A DNA stretch of 64,000 bases from Viola odorata (Eukaryota > Streptophyta > Magnoliopsida > Malpighiales > Violaceae), in NCBI GenBank assembly GCA_963691705.1, contig OY829542.1, positions 63,388,427 through 63,452,426 on the forward strand, written 5' to 3'. The notes under the pieces are model-generated. The model was not told where the DNA came from, did not search any database, and worked only from the letters and a program-made list of their open reading frames with translations. Shown piece by piece: positions 25,061-37,627 of this stretch. The translations under genes and the position numbers were made by a program. Every line of letters begins with the position of its first letter. Within the stretch, counting starts at the first letter, position 1.

Positions 25061-25603
25061 CCATGTTATCAGAACCGGACCGGACCGGCCGGTCCGTCCG
25101 GTTCAACCGGTGTTTTTCAAGTTTCCGGTCCGATTCAGCTATCGGACCGGATAAGGATGTGAACCGGGTTCAACCGGTCAAACCGGCCGGTTTTTACCTA
25201 ACCGGCAAACCGGATTGAACCGGGTTGAACCGGCCGGTTTGATGAGCCAAACCAAAACGACGTCGTTTTGGTTTGGTTTTTTTTTTTTTTTTTTTTTTTG
25301 AAAATTTGATGGGCCGGCCCATTACAGGCATGGGCCAGCCCATCAGAGAGGCAACCAAAACGACGTCGTTTTTGAACTTTTTCAATTTTAATAATATTTT
25401 TTGATATATTATAAAATGCTACAGTAAAAACCAGCCGGTTCAATCCGGTTTAATCCGGTTTTATCGTCTAAGATTTACCGGTTTAATGTGTAAACGGTTC
25501 CGGACGGACCAGCATCTACAATCCGGTCGAACCCGGTTCAACCCGGTTGAACCACCAAATTGGCGAAAACGGTTCGCTGTCCGGTCCGGTTCTGATAACT
25601 ATG
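25061..25603. mobile_element. Non-autonomous hAT-like element nested in the MULE
   Basis: The ends are CCATGTTATCAGAACCGG and, at the right, CCGGTTCTGATAACTATG. An 8-bp duplication GTTTTAGG lies at 25053-25060 and 25604-25611. Both subterminal regions are crowded with ACCGG/CCGGTT motifs. The centre holds a poly(T) run and a GGGCCGGCCC-like palindromic stretch. It is non-coding. It is younger than the MULE, because its duplication includes MULE end bases. Confidence 0.85.
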
Positions 25604-26822
25604 GTTTTAGGGGAGAGATGATTTTTTGTAAGAAAAATTGAGCAGAATATTCAGGCAGAATACTTTGAGAACTTACAAAATTACCCTTGATTGAAAATTA
25701 CAAAATTGCCCTCTTATCTTCCATTCATCATATCTTTCTTCTTCGCTCTTTTGCCGATCGCAATACACTCTTCACCTCTCTTCCCTTCATCCTTCGACTC
25801 ACAAACACCCAAACAAAACCTCAGTTGTCCGGCTCTCTCGCACGCTCTTCTTCTCTCTCGGCCACATCGTACGCCAAATACCCTTCACACTGGCACGCTC
25901 TCCTTCTCTCTCGGCCACATCGTCGGCCATCCAGCACCCCTACTCTCGATTGTCGCTCTGGTTTGTTTGATAACTCTCTGTTTATTTTTCAATCCCTAAT
26001 TTCAAAATTTGGGGATTTGGGTTTTGTCCTAATTTAGGGTTTCTTTCCTTTTCCATTTTTGCTACGGATTGGTAATCTATTTTGGTAGGATGTCGTTTTG
26101 AATATATGTTGTGAACTTGTGATGTTTTTTGGTAGGATGTGTGCTGAAAAGAAAAACAATTTTATTTAGACAATGCAATGTGCAAACAGCAGGTGCAAAC
26201 AGACATACAAGGAGGCCAAATGTAATAGTATTAGACATTACAAATGTGAGTATGTTGTTTTTAGTGGTGACTGAGGATAACGGGAGATGCATGGTTCTAG
26301 CGGGGTTCAAACCCATATCATGCAAACATGCAAAGACCAAATTGATTCATTCCTTGTTTCACTCAGGTATGCTGGATAGTTGCAGATATAGATTTCATTC
26401 TACTTTAGGACAGATTGGTTGATTCCATGACATATATGACATTTTACATATATTATGACATTTTACTTTAGGACAAATTGATTCATTTTATGATAAGAAG
26501 TGATGAATATGAAAAACATAAGAGTGATGAAGAGTTTGATATGCAAATACAGTATGCACAGATTTCTACTGCTTGGCCATTTTAATTTTCTAGTACACAC
26601 AATGATTAAGTGAGTAAGTTTCGTCGTATTTAGGAAAAAGGACAATTTCAGATTCATGGAACCAGGTCCATTTTGGTGCACAGTTTGCATCCATCTAAGG
26701 GTTCTTACCTGCACAACTTCTTGTGGATATGATTTGATATTTCCTTTTTACTTACCTAAGTTGCTTGAAAAAATGTGTGTTGGGCAATAATGAGCCCTGC
26801 AGCTCCTTATTGCCAATAAACT

Positions 26823-26999
26823 GCTGGTTTCTAGTAGGATGTCAATAAACTCTAGAAGTTGACTGTTAATGCTGGTTTCTAGTAGGATGTTAATAAACTC
26901 TAGAATTTGACTGTTAGTGATTTTTGGGGCTGTAAGTGCTGGTTTATTATGACTGTTCTCTTGTTGATTTCAGTAGGATGTCAATAAACTCTTCATCCT
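26823..26999 (+). repeat. 48-bp tandem repeat overlapping the start of the GRF-like ORF
   Basis: A unit beginning GCTGGTTTCTAGTAGGATGT occurs at 26823 and 26871. A third, interrupted version is at about 26938-26999, where AGTAGGATGTCAATAAACTC recurs. In the third copy the ATG opens the GRF-like reading frame (26978), so the repeat unit contains the ORF start. Confidence 0.7.
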
Positions 27000-27166
27000 C
27001 GATCTCTAGTAGTCAACGCCACGAATGCAGACGCAGCTTGACGTCACTTGGGAAGCAAAAAGCAATCTTGGATTATGAGCCGTCAATATTCTGCAAGTGT
27101 GGGATTAAGGCATCAAGATGGATATCCTGGACTGACAAAAATTTGTCGCTAGATTTGAGTCGTTAA
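26978..27166 (+). pseudogene. GRF-type zinc-finger ORF remnant inside the MULE
   Basis: A 62-codon frame starts MSINSSSS. It contains a CKCG motif followed by SWTDKN, matching the first half of the plant GRF-type zinc finger (CxCG...TSWT..NPGRRF..C). The frame departs from the expected NPGRRF and lacks the downstream cysteine and histidine, so the zinc-binding site is incomplete. A splice-acceptor-like TTGATTTCAG precedes the start. Short GRF-domain proteins are commonly carried by, or derived from, plant transposons. Here it is probably a decayed passenger, not a working gene. Confidence 0.5.
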
Positions 27167-28199
27167 TTACAATGTAGAAGAGATGCTTTTGCTAACAAGT
27201 GCCAATGTTTTCGGCTTAAATGACTTGAAATGACAAATATGGAAAGGATAAAAAAACCAACTTCTTTTCCTTTTCTGTTATGTATTTCTCGATAATTTAT
27301 GGTTGATTTTTGTTACCAAACTTTTTTATAGTTTAATTTATGCTGCATTCAAACTTAGATGTATATATAATGTACTATATTCAAATATTGTTAATTTATG
27401 CGGCATTCAAACGTAATTTAATTTGTGGGTGTAATTTAAATGTACTATTATAATTCAAACTTTCCATTTAGTTGTCAACATACAGGAATGGCTAATTTCA
27501 AAGAGTAATTAAAATTAAAATTACGTTTGAAAAAATAAAGTTGCGGAAATCAGTATACCATACTATTCCAAAGCCTTAACAGACAAGCCTAATTTTACTC
27601 AACTTTTCCTACTTTCTAATAAATATATACACACAAACATAATAATTTTAATCCTAATTTCGTAAAGCAATGGCATAATTCAATAAATTAAATATAAATT
27701 CAACTATCACTTAAATAAACCTATCATCTTATTAAAAATATTTATAAAAGAAAAATATAAAAATAGTTCAAAATAAATTTATAAGACGAGTAAATTCAAG
27801 TCATATAAAAGTCAAGAATTCATTCATTACATTTTTTTGTCAGAATTCTGTTGTCATACAGCAATGGGGTTCAAGGGAAGCAAAAATCGTGGACAAAAAA
27901 TCAGAAACAAACTCACCAGAAATACAAGCCGAGGACGGCGGTGATGGTGAACGGCGGCGGCGGTGGTGGTGACGGCGATCTCGCCTGCTCGATCTCGCTT
28001 GCGCTATGCTGGATTTGGCAATCTACGTTTTGGAGGAAGGAGAGGAGCGTGGATTGGAAGAGGAGAAGATGAGTCATATGTGGCATTAATGGCAATTTTG
28101 TAAATAAATGAAGAAAGTATCAGTATTTGTGCAAATACAGTATTCTGCCTAAGTATTCTGCTCAACTTTTCTTACAAAATATCATTTCTCTTAGTTTTA

Positions 28200-31100
28200 A
28201 TGGCTAGGTTGATTCTTCCATGTAAAAGTTCGTATCTTATCTTGCAAAGTCCAGTCTTTTGGGTTTGATCTCTTCTGCTCCTGTGATTACTCCCCACCCC
28301 CTTTTTTTTATCAGTTAACATTGATTAAGGCTACTCCAATACATGGATTGCTCATTCGTGATATGTTACATCCTCCTTTATGTTACTGCTTAAGTGAACT
28401 TTTTGATATCAGAGACTGTGTTTCCGGTGAAATACTCCTGAGTTCATGTACTTGATTCCAGTGTAAAAGTGTTATGTATATGTTTGTATTCGTTGATAAA
28501 TGAGTTTTGTACATTTTGTATTGGAGGTCTGGTGAAATTAGCGTTATTTGGTTTGAGGCTTTGAGCTGACCTTTGCATTGTTCTCTTACTTTCAGTCAAT
28601 GATACGGAACTTAGATTTTTTAGCTGTATATATTTTGAACGGTGATTAGTTATATGTTTTATTAATGTATTCACTCATTATCTTGTCTTTCTTTGGTAGC
28701 TTCAGGTTACTTGCCGAGCTAGTCACGGCCTCAATTCAGTGAAAAATATCTCCAAACACAGACATTTCATTACTTCAGAGGTTTGTATTTTGTGCTTCAG
28801 CTTGGCATTTGCCTGTCGTTGAGTTTTCTGATGCCTCTTTTTCATTTATTTCCAACTCTTAATAGTCAAAGGCTTATTAATCCTAATCACTGAAATTGTT
28901 GAATACAGGTCGCATTTGGAAGGAATTTTCAAGCTTTGTACCCTGCATTCTATGTAAGTTTTTTTATTCTGGTTTCTCCTCATGTGTAATGTGTCCATAA
29001 TTTAAAAGTGTTGCTTGCATGAATATGATTTCTTGTGGAAAAGTTTGTTGATTATGCGGATTCCTCAACTTTTTTCAGAGGGTTAAGCAAGACAATAGAA
29101 GATTAATTTGTTCGGTTGCCACAGAACCATTACCAAAGCAAGCTGAACAATCTACAATGGATGCTCCAAAAGAAATATTCCTGAAGGATTATAAGTTACC
29201 TGATTATTACTTTGATACGGTAGGTAACAGGACTCAAGTTTGAATGTTGTCTGTTGAGGCTGTGAATTTCTATTATGGCTTAGTCTTTATTTATTTTTGG
29301 CCCACAATGTCAGGTGTATTTGAATTTTGTGCTGGGTGAGGAAGCCACAATCGTTAGTTCCAAAATTACTGTTTCCCCCAGAGTTGAAGGTAAATATGAT
29401 AATCATTCTTTCACTGATTAAGGTTGATATGCTTGTTGTTAGTACATGTTCACATGAGATGGTTTTACAGCTACAGTTGTTCAACTCTTCAATGATTTGT
29501 TTCTAAATAGGTTCTTCTTCTCCCCTGGTTTTGGATGGCCGAGATGTAAAGCTACTTTCAGTTAAGGTCAACGGCAAGGAACTAAAGGTATGTAGACAAT
29601 ATGCGGTCCCAAACTCAACTGCAGCATGTGATTATAACTTGTCATGTAACCGTATTCCAAAAGCCTTCTTTTTATTTCTATTTTTCTATTATTGTTTTTT
29701 TTTCAAAAAGTGCTTGATAATGTTTCTTCAACTACATGATTTGAATATAATTTCTCTATTTACTAAGTGGAATTGGGGATCTTGGTAGATCATCTTATTT
29801 TTTCTTTTCGCAGAATGGAGATTATGCTTTGGACTCACGCCATTTGACTATCCTGTCACCACCAACTGGAACATTTACTCTAAACATAGATACTGAGATA
29901 CAGCCCCATCTGAACACATCATTAGAGGTGAAACAGACTTCCTTTGTTTCCCTTGAATTCGCTTCTTAGATATTTAGCTATTTTTGCTTTACAGTTATCT
30001 TATTATGTTCTTGACAGGGGCTCTACAAATCATCTGGAAATTTCTGTACCCAATGTGAGGCAGAAGGTTTCCGCAAAATTACGTTCTACCAGGTCAGTCC
30101 TTTGATGCAGCTTTTAGACGCACTAATCCTTCTTGCGAAATACCAGGATGACTTAAATTGTTACTTCCGATTGGCTAACAGGACCGCCCTGATATTATGG
30201 CAAAATATACTGTCCGAGTTGAAGCTGACAAGTCATTGTACCCAGTGTTGCTGTCTAATGGAAATCTCTTAGAACAAGGAGACCTTGAGGTAAAGTTGAT
30301 ATGCAGCATTAAATTGCCTTCCCTGTCCCAAATTCGAATTTTTATATGTTTGGTTCATTGCAGGGCGGCAAGCACTATGTTCTATGGGAGGATCCCTTCA
30401 GGAAGCCATGCTATTTGTTTGCTTTGGTTGCTGGACAACTGGAGAGTAGAGACGACACATTTGTCACTCGCTCTGGTCGGAAAGTCTCTCTAAGAATTTT
30501 CACGCCTGCCCAAGATGTACCCAGGACTGCACATGCCATGTATTCCCTTAAAGCAGCAATGAAATGGGATGAGGATGTCAGTATCTTGAGTTACAATCAG
30601 CACTTTAGTCATGATCTCGAAGTTTTCTTATGACTCCTGATGTTAATGTCTACCTTGCTGTCAATATTGCTGCTAACAGGTTTTCGGCCTTGAGTATGAC
30701 TTGGATCTCTTCAATATTGTTGCTGTTCCAGATTTTGACATGTGAGTGCCATTTAATTTAAGTGTTAACTACAGTTTAATTCTATAATTGCCTTTTTATA
30801 ATTTCCTCTTCTATCCAAATATCTCAGCTTTTCATTCTCTTCATCATGGGTGTGCAAGTTTAATTTCATAGTTGTCTTTTAGCATACCTCATGTTTTTTT
30901 TAATCTAAAAATCTTCTTTTATTGAATTCAGTGTGGATGCTAATTCTTTTTATTTTTGATTGTCAGGGGAGCTATGGAGAATAAGAGCTTGAATGTACGA
31001 GTTCTGGCCTTTCCTTAATCTCATCCTATCTGATATTTTTTCTCTTTGCTGCTGATCCTTTTTAAATTATATCCGGGTTACTTTTCAACAGATTTTCAAT

Positions 31101-34100
31101 TCCAAGCTTGTGTTGGCATCTCCAGAAACTGCTTCAGATGCAGATTACGCTGCAATTTTGGGGGTTATCGGTCACGAGGTTGGTTATTCTTTCACACTGC
31201 AATGTTAAAGATGTGAAATACTTATTTCCCTCATGCTTGATTCAGAGAGTCTATTTTCTGACTTGAATTTCTTGTTTCTGTCATGCAGTATTTCCACAAC
31301 TGGACTGGCAATAGGTTGGCTTATTTAGTTATTGTACCTTTATATTCTTTTCTAATACATTGAGAAATAATACTTTTTTTATAGCAAATTCTGCAGTCCG
31401 CTTGTTTGCTTGTCTATCGCTTTCCTTGCATTCTGAATTCTAGTGTGTGATGGTGAAACTGATCTAAGTTCTAACTAATATCACTGCAGAGTGACTTGCC
31501 GTGACTGGTTCCAGCTGAGCATAAAGGAAGGTCTAACAGTGTTTCGGGATCAGGTACAACCCCATTATCTCTTTATTGTATGGGGAAAAGGAAAAATATG
31601 GCAATTGCATGTGGACAACAGTATCTTGTTTGTTTTGCCTGAAAAAAAATTCAATGTCGGTAGGAGTTTTTGTCAGACATGGGTAGCCGTACAGTGAAGA
31701 GGATTGCTGATGTTTCAAAGCTTCGCAATTATCAGTTTCCTCAGGTTCTTTTCCTTTTTCACTAAATGTAAATCAATCCATTAAGCGTTGTCTTGCTTAC
31801 AAAGCAGATATGTCCTTTTGTTGTGGATTCACATGGAATGTGGCATAACCTGCTGTTTCTAAGCACTGGTAATATGTTCTCCATTGATACAGGATGCTGG
31901 TCCCATGGCTCATCCAGTACGACCACATTCTTATATCAAGGTATGGAATTAGGACATCTATAAGATGGCTGCTCCTTATAATGTTGTATCCTACTCTAAA
32001 GTTTAGTTAAGAGTTTGTTTGTTTCATACTGATGTTACTTCTATCTTTTGCTTTCCAGATGGATAACTTCTATACAGGTAGGTTTCGGTTTGTGACCTCC
32101 TGAGTCAAAGCTTCACACACTTTTTTTTTTGTCAACTCGAAACCAGCTGCCTCTTAATTTTTCTGATGTTTGATTCTCTTGTCCATGTCAAATTGATTGT
32201 GATATGGTGCTATTGTCCAACTCCAATTCTCAGCGACGGTGCGTTTTAGAAGTTCTCCTTCCTTTTGTCTACCTTATAGTTTTTCCTCTTTTTCAAGTAC
32301 TGTACCTAACTGGTCTTTTGTTCTTGGTTTTATTTTTATTCTTTTTTTTTATTGACAGGTTTATGAAAAGGTTTGTTTTTTTTTACCTTCTCCCTTGGTC
32401 TCCAGTTCTATGTGCCTATGCAATCTAAGTTGACAAAAAACTTACTACATACATCAATTGCTAATTTATTTGTCAGGGAGCTGAAGTTGTCAGGATGTAC
32501 AAAACTTTATTGGGAAGCCAAGGATTCAGAAAGGTACAATCTGAGATATGCTTGAGCTTTTAACTGATCCAACAACGAGGATGTTGCTTGTGCCATGAAA
32601 ATGAGATCTTAGAGAATTTAATGAATAGATGCGTTCATGTTTCAGGGAATGGATCTCTATTTCCAGAGACATGATGGTCAAGCTGTAACCTGTGAAGATT
32701 TCTTTGCTGCTATGCGAGATGCAAATGATGCTGATTTTGCAAATTTCTTGCAATGGTGTGCATCTGCCTTTTTCTTTTTTTTCTCAGAAAACTTTTGAAT
32801 TCTATGCGCTTCGGTACATGCTTATGTTTTGGTGAATGCTATGAAACTACAGGTACTCCCAAGCTGGCACCCCTGTTGTGAAAGTCACTTCATCTTACGA
32901 TGCTAAAGCTCATACTTTCTCCTTAAAATTCAGGTAATAGAGAAACCTGTATAAAATGTAATGTTTTCTCTTAATCTATCTATGATATTATTAATAACTT
33001 TCTTAATATGAACGTGTTCAAGGCAAGAAGTGCCTCCTACACCAGGGCAGCCAATTAAAGAACCCATGTTCATCCCAGTGGCCTTAGGCCTGTTGGGTCC
33101 AAGTGGGAAGGACATGCCATTATCTTCCATGTATCATGATGGGACATTGAAGTCTTTTGCAAGTAATGGTCAGCCAGTCTACAGTACTGTTCTTAGAGTA
33201 ACCAAGGTCAGTGTGGTGAACCTGTACTCTCTTTATCTTTGTAATTTAATACTTTATCCTTCTTTATCGTGGTTATTGCACTTGCTTGTCAAGTTCACTC
33301 CTTGCACTACATTTTTTACCAGATTTTGCCAAGGAATGGGATGGACTCCATGGAAATTTCATGGCTGTCATTTACATTCTTCTAATAATTTATTGGCATG
33401 AAATTAATGTTAAAAGAAGCCACGAAGTTATTAGTTATTATTAAGATCCTTAAGATTTTTCGATCCATAGTTTGCTATGGTTGTCTGTAGGAGCTTCAGC
33501 ATAAATTTTTTGTCCTCTTTCCTAAACAAATATTTGGTATATGTAAAGCAAACTTAGACTATGAGAAGACTGAGGAAATACAATTCTTATTGCTCATAAA
33601 GTCGGTGCCTGTTGATGCTGAAATCTTATCATGTGAAATGGTCAAATTGTATGCATTAAGGAACTTCTTTATACTACTCCTTATTTTATAATGACAAGTA
33701 TTATCTTGCTGGTGCTGAGCAGGAAGAGGAAGAATTTGTCTTCTCTAATGTAACTGAACAGCCGGTGCCTTCTCTACTACGGGATTATAGTGCTTCTATC
33801 CGTCTAGAGTCTGATCTCTCTGACAGTGATTTGTTTTTCCTTCTTGCACATGATTCTGATGGATTCAACCGGTACGGCTCTTTCAAAAGCATTTATACTT
33901 TCTCCTTACGTTTAAGTGACTTATGAGTATTCATTTACCCATGGTATTTTTGTTTCAGCTGGGAGGCTGGACAGGTTTTGGCGAGGAAGCTGATGCTTAG
34001 TTTAGTATTCGATTTCCAACAAAACAAACCATTGATTTTGACTCCGAAGTTTGTGGAGGGGCTTAGGAGCATACTGACTGACACGAGCTTAGATAAGGCA

Positions 34101-35933
34101 TGGTGGCTGCTGTTTTCATTTTTGTTTACTTTTTTTCTCCTTTGTAGCCGTGGGGAAAAGAGGTGTCAGAGAACCGAAGGCACCGATTGACATAAGTTTT
34201 TCATCTGTTGTCAGGAATTTGTGGCGAAGGCAATAACTTTACCTGGGGAAGGAGAAATAATGGACATGATGGAAGTTGCAGACCCTGATGCTGTTCATGC
34301 TGTGAGATCTTTCATCCGGAAACAGCTTGCCTCTGAATTGAAAGCAGAGCTTCTAAGCACGGTATGGGATTTACTTTAGAGTTACTGAAGCAATATCATG
34401 TTAGTGTTTGATGCCACTGCCTCTTGATTAACCTTGTTGGTTGATGAATTTTTCTTGCACCACAGGTTGAAAACAATAGGAGCTCAGAAGAGTATGTGTT
34501 TGACCATTCTAATTTGTCCAGGCGTGCTCTAAAGAATGTTGCTCTTGGTTAGTTTCGATGTGGATCATGCGTTTAAGCTTTTGAGATCTAGCTCAAACCT
34601 ATATTTTACTAACTACTTATGCTTTACCAACCGTTTACAGCATATCTGGGATCACTTGAAGATCCGGAATCAACAAAGCTTGCTTTTCATGAGTACAAAA
34701 CTGCCAAAAATATGACTGAACAATTTGCAGCTTTGGAAGCCATAGCACAGATCCCTGGTCAAACCCGTGATGAAGTTCTGGCTGACTTCTATACCAAGTG
34801 GCAGAATGACTTTTTGGTAAGTCTCTAATTAAACTCTGATTGTTGGAATGAACTTGTTGGTATGTCTGTTCCGTTCCATTCCATTCTTAAGCAATTAATG
34901 AGCTTTCTGTGGTGATTGGTGGAATGAACCTTTTGGTATACTTGTGTGTGCCATGATTCTTGAGTGAAGGAATGTAATAAGCAATTAATAAGCTTTCTAT
35001 GATGTGGCATTATTAAAATTATCTGAGTAATTGGAAGGAGGCTGAAATGAAAGGAATTTCCCTGACCTCCTTTTGTGTTCTCTGTGTGTTTTGAATTGAC
35101 GTTTTTGTTTACAAGGAATTTAATTATATGATAACTATGGTTAAGGCTTCTCTGTTGTGTTGCTATACCTGTTCTCTCTTTGTTCAGGTTGTGAACAAAT
35201 GGTTTGCCCTTCAAGCCATGTCTGATATTCCTGGTAATGTCGAGAATGTTCGAAACCTCTTAAACCATCCAGCATTTGACCTTCGCAACCCAAACAAGGT
35301 AAGCGGATAGCAAATCCTGTTTTTTGCACTAGTGTTCTTTATGCATGTGTATGTTCACATTATCATGTTTGTTTTTAAGCATCAACTGATTTTCAATCTT
35401 TGGGATAGGTCTACTCGCTTATTGGAGGATTCCGTGGTTCCCCTGTGAATTTCCATGCGAAGGATGGGTCAGGCTATAAGTTTTTGGGGGAAATTGTGGT
35501 TCAACTCGACAAAATTAATTCTCAGGTATACTTCTCCAGAGTTATAGGCTTCGTACCTGTATTTGTATACATCAAATTGGATCCTCGTTGTTTGTAGCTG
35601 CATCTTTCCTAACATCGATTCATTGCAGGTGGCATCCCGCACGGTGTCAGCTTTCTCAAGATGGAAGCGCTATGATGAAACCCGGCAATCCCTTGCCAAG
35701 GTAAGTTTTTTAGGTTCAGTTTTGTTTGTTAATGATTTATATTAGCTGCTGCTTTTGATAATAACTATCAAAAGAGAGGCTGCTATCTACTTTGAGGGTT
35801 TTTCTTGATCATGATTGGTGAACTGGCATGGATGTTTTTTTTTTGTGTGCAGGCACAGCTGGAGATGATCTTGTCTGCCAATGGACTGTCAGAGAACGTG
35901 TACGAGATTGCCTCGAAAAGCGTAGCTGCTTAA
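28200..35933 (+). CDS. M1-family (PepN-like) zinc aminopeptidase, 33 exons
   Basis: Removes N-terminal residues from peptides; M1 metallopeptidase of the plant group related to bacterial PepN. I traced 33 exons. Exon 1 starts at 28200 (end uncertain), exon 2 is 28700-28780, exon 4 is 29079-29219, and the last is 35853-35933 with TAA. All phases agree from exon 2 onward, and exons 2-33 encode 955 aa. Key motifs: GAMEN in exon 12 (30967-30994); the zinc site HEYFH split between exons 13 (31092-31178) and 14 (31289-31314); and the distal Glu 18 residues later (KEG, exon 15, 31490-31553). A 5-nt microexon lies at 32234-32238, a 12-nt exon at 32359-32370, and a GC-AG intron follows exon 26 (33959-34097). 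Exon 1 begins [11 protein letters not shown], a plastid/mitochondrial transit-peptide style start, but its frame hits TGA at 28266; the stretch that fits exon 2 is in another frame. Met at 29157 would give an 887-aa form without the targeting peptide. A MULE abuts the first ATG. Confidence 0.9.
32234..32238 (+). other. 5-nt microexon (CGACG) of the aminopeptidase gene
   Basis: Exon 18 ends in phase 1 after TATACAG (32077), and the 12-nt exon at 32359 needs phase 0. Only an intervening exon of 3n+2 bases joins them. CAG-CGACG-GTGCGT at 32231-32243 supplies it, coding Ala-Thr so that the product reads FYTATVYEK. From memory the family has a similar TVTVYEK segment here. Confidence 0.8.
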
Positions 35934-36948
35934 ACACTGACTGGAAAGAAGGGCGTAGTGATAGTGTCGCCAATGGTAATTCTGATTTATAGGGAGAAAT
36001 AGTAATGAGATTAAGAGCATCGAGTTACGTTTTAGAATATTTTCCCGTATCAGCACGACATTGATGATCTGCCCTCTTTCCATGGCTGCTTTGTGGAAAG
36101 CAGTAGCTTTCATTCTATTTGCTGTTGAAACATGTTGACATTGTTTGAATGGACGGCTAGAATGTTATTGGAAAATTGAGAAATAAAGAGTAGCAGAAGA
36201 AACAAAGCATCTCGTTTCTTGTTTAGAAAACAATGGATGAATAATCCAACTGCTATTTGGGGTAAACCTTGACTAGGGGCACCACAGCGGATTGAAGTTG
36301 GAGAAGAAAAAAAACTAAGTGCGAGTCTTTTTCACTTGATCAACTAGCCATTTTTGGCTTTCTATGGTATTATGTTATGGTTAGGTTAGCCTTAAACTGT
36401 TACAACGAACACCCTGTGCATCATTCGCTCATCTCCACAAAACTTAAGCAGCAATGCTTAATCGAACTAACAATGAGTGAATTGTGTGTCTTGTACGTAG
36501 GAAAGAAAAAAAAAACAAACGTCAAAAAATGTATTCACAGATTCTGAATCTATCAAACCCAAGAATATCTGCCATCTTTAACAAAACGACAAAGTGGTAG
36601 TATCCAAATTGTCAACTATCATTGCTCATTAAAAAAGAAATGTCATTTATCCACATGACAAGTAATAATGTAATAGTCATGTCACTTCAATTGTCTCATT
36701 TACTTATTTATTAGTATTATTTTGGTTTCTTTAATTAAACGTAGATAAATGCGAATTTTATAAAAAATGATTATGGATTAGGAAAAAAATTAGTGAAGAA
36801 AAAAGAACACGTGTAATTGACTTAACATGCGCATGGTTATACAGTCGTGAGTCACCCACCAAATCTTTTAAGAAAAAATATTTAAAATTTTAAATAAAAT
36901 TGTTTATAGGGACAAAAGACTACAATTTTTAATTTTATTGTTATTGAT

Positions 36949-37627
36949 AATATTTTAAGGGTAAAATATTATAGCGTTTCTGAATTTTAGTCTTTAATAT
37001 TTGGGTCTATGAATTTTAGTCTTTAATGTATCGAAATGTATCAAATTTTAGACTCTTCTATAAGAATTTCCATCTAAAATTCTAACAGTGCATTAAAATA
37101 TTATTAAAAATATAAAAATATAAAAAATAGGAGAAAGTAAAAAGTATAAATTTCAAACAATTACAAAAAAATAAAAAGAATTCGTAAATATATGTAAAGA
37201 ATTTCAAAATTTTATAGAAAATTCAAAAAACTGGAGATTGATTTTTTTCTGAAAATATTTATTAATAATTAAATAAAATTATTAAAACTCTATTTTTTCT
37301 GAATAAAATTCTTAAATTATAAAAGATTAAAAAAAAAGTTTTACTTTCTCCTATTTTCCTTAATTTTTTAGTTGTGAAAAGATGTCATCACAAAAGAAAA
37401 ATCAATATCCATTTTTCATAATCTTTTGAATTTTTTATATATTTTTATATGTTTTAATAATATTTTAATTTTAATTTTTTTTTAATATACCGTTAAGATT
37501 TCAGACAAAAAATTCTAATAATATGGCTAAAACTGGATGCGTTTCGTTACATGAGAGACTAAAATTCGGAGACCTAAATATTAAAAACTAAAATATGAAA
37601 GTACTTATACCTCAAAACCTTACAATA
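36949..37627. mobile_element. Fold-back / long-TIR element
   Basis: The left arm (TTTAATATTTGGGTCTATGA then ATTTTAGTC, about 36992-37020) is the imperfect complement of the right arm (GACTAAAATTCGGAGACCTA then AATATTAAAA, 37556-37586). Similarity extends inward for well over 100 bp (TCTAAAATTCTAACAG against GACAAAAAATTCTAAT, ATTAAAATATTATTAAAA against its complement). Non-coding; superfamily undetermined. Confidence 0.65.

Larger units (their letters stand above)
25059..28190. mobile_element. Mutator-like element inserted at the aminopeptidase start codon
   Basis: The termini are long imperfect inverted repeats: GAGAGATGATTTTTTGTAAG at the left (from about 25614) and the complement of GAGAAATGATATTTTGTAAG at the right end (28190). 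Similarity continues through GAGCAGAATAYT and AGGCAGAATAC. A 9-bp duplication TTAGTTTTA flanks it (25050-25058 and 28191-28199), the length expected for Mutator-like elements. A separate hAT-like element is inserted two bases inside the left end. No transposase is recognisable, so it is non-autonomous; it carries a small GRF zinc-finger-like ORF. Removing it restores a continuous 5' leader running straight into the ATG at 28200. Confidence 0.85.

Noticed and set aside
32078..32358. Apparent frame conflict between aminopeptidase exons at FYT and VYEK
   Set aside because: Explained by the 5-nt microexon at 32234-32238; not a frameshift mutation.
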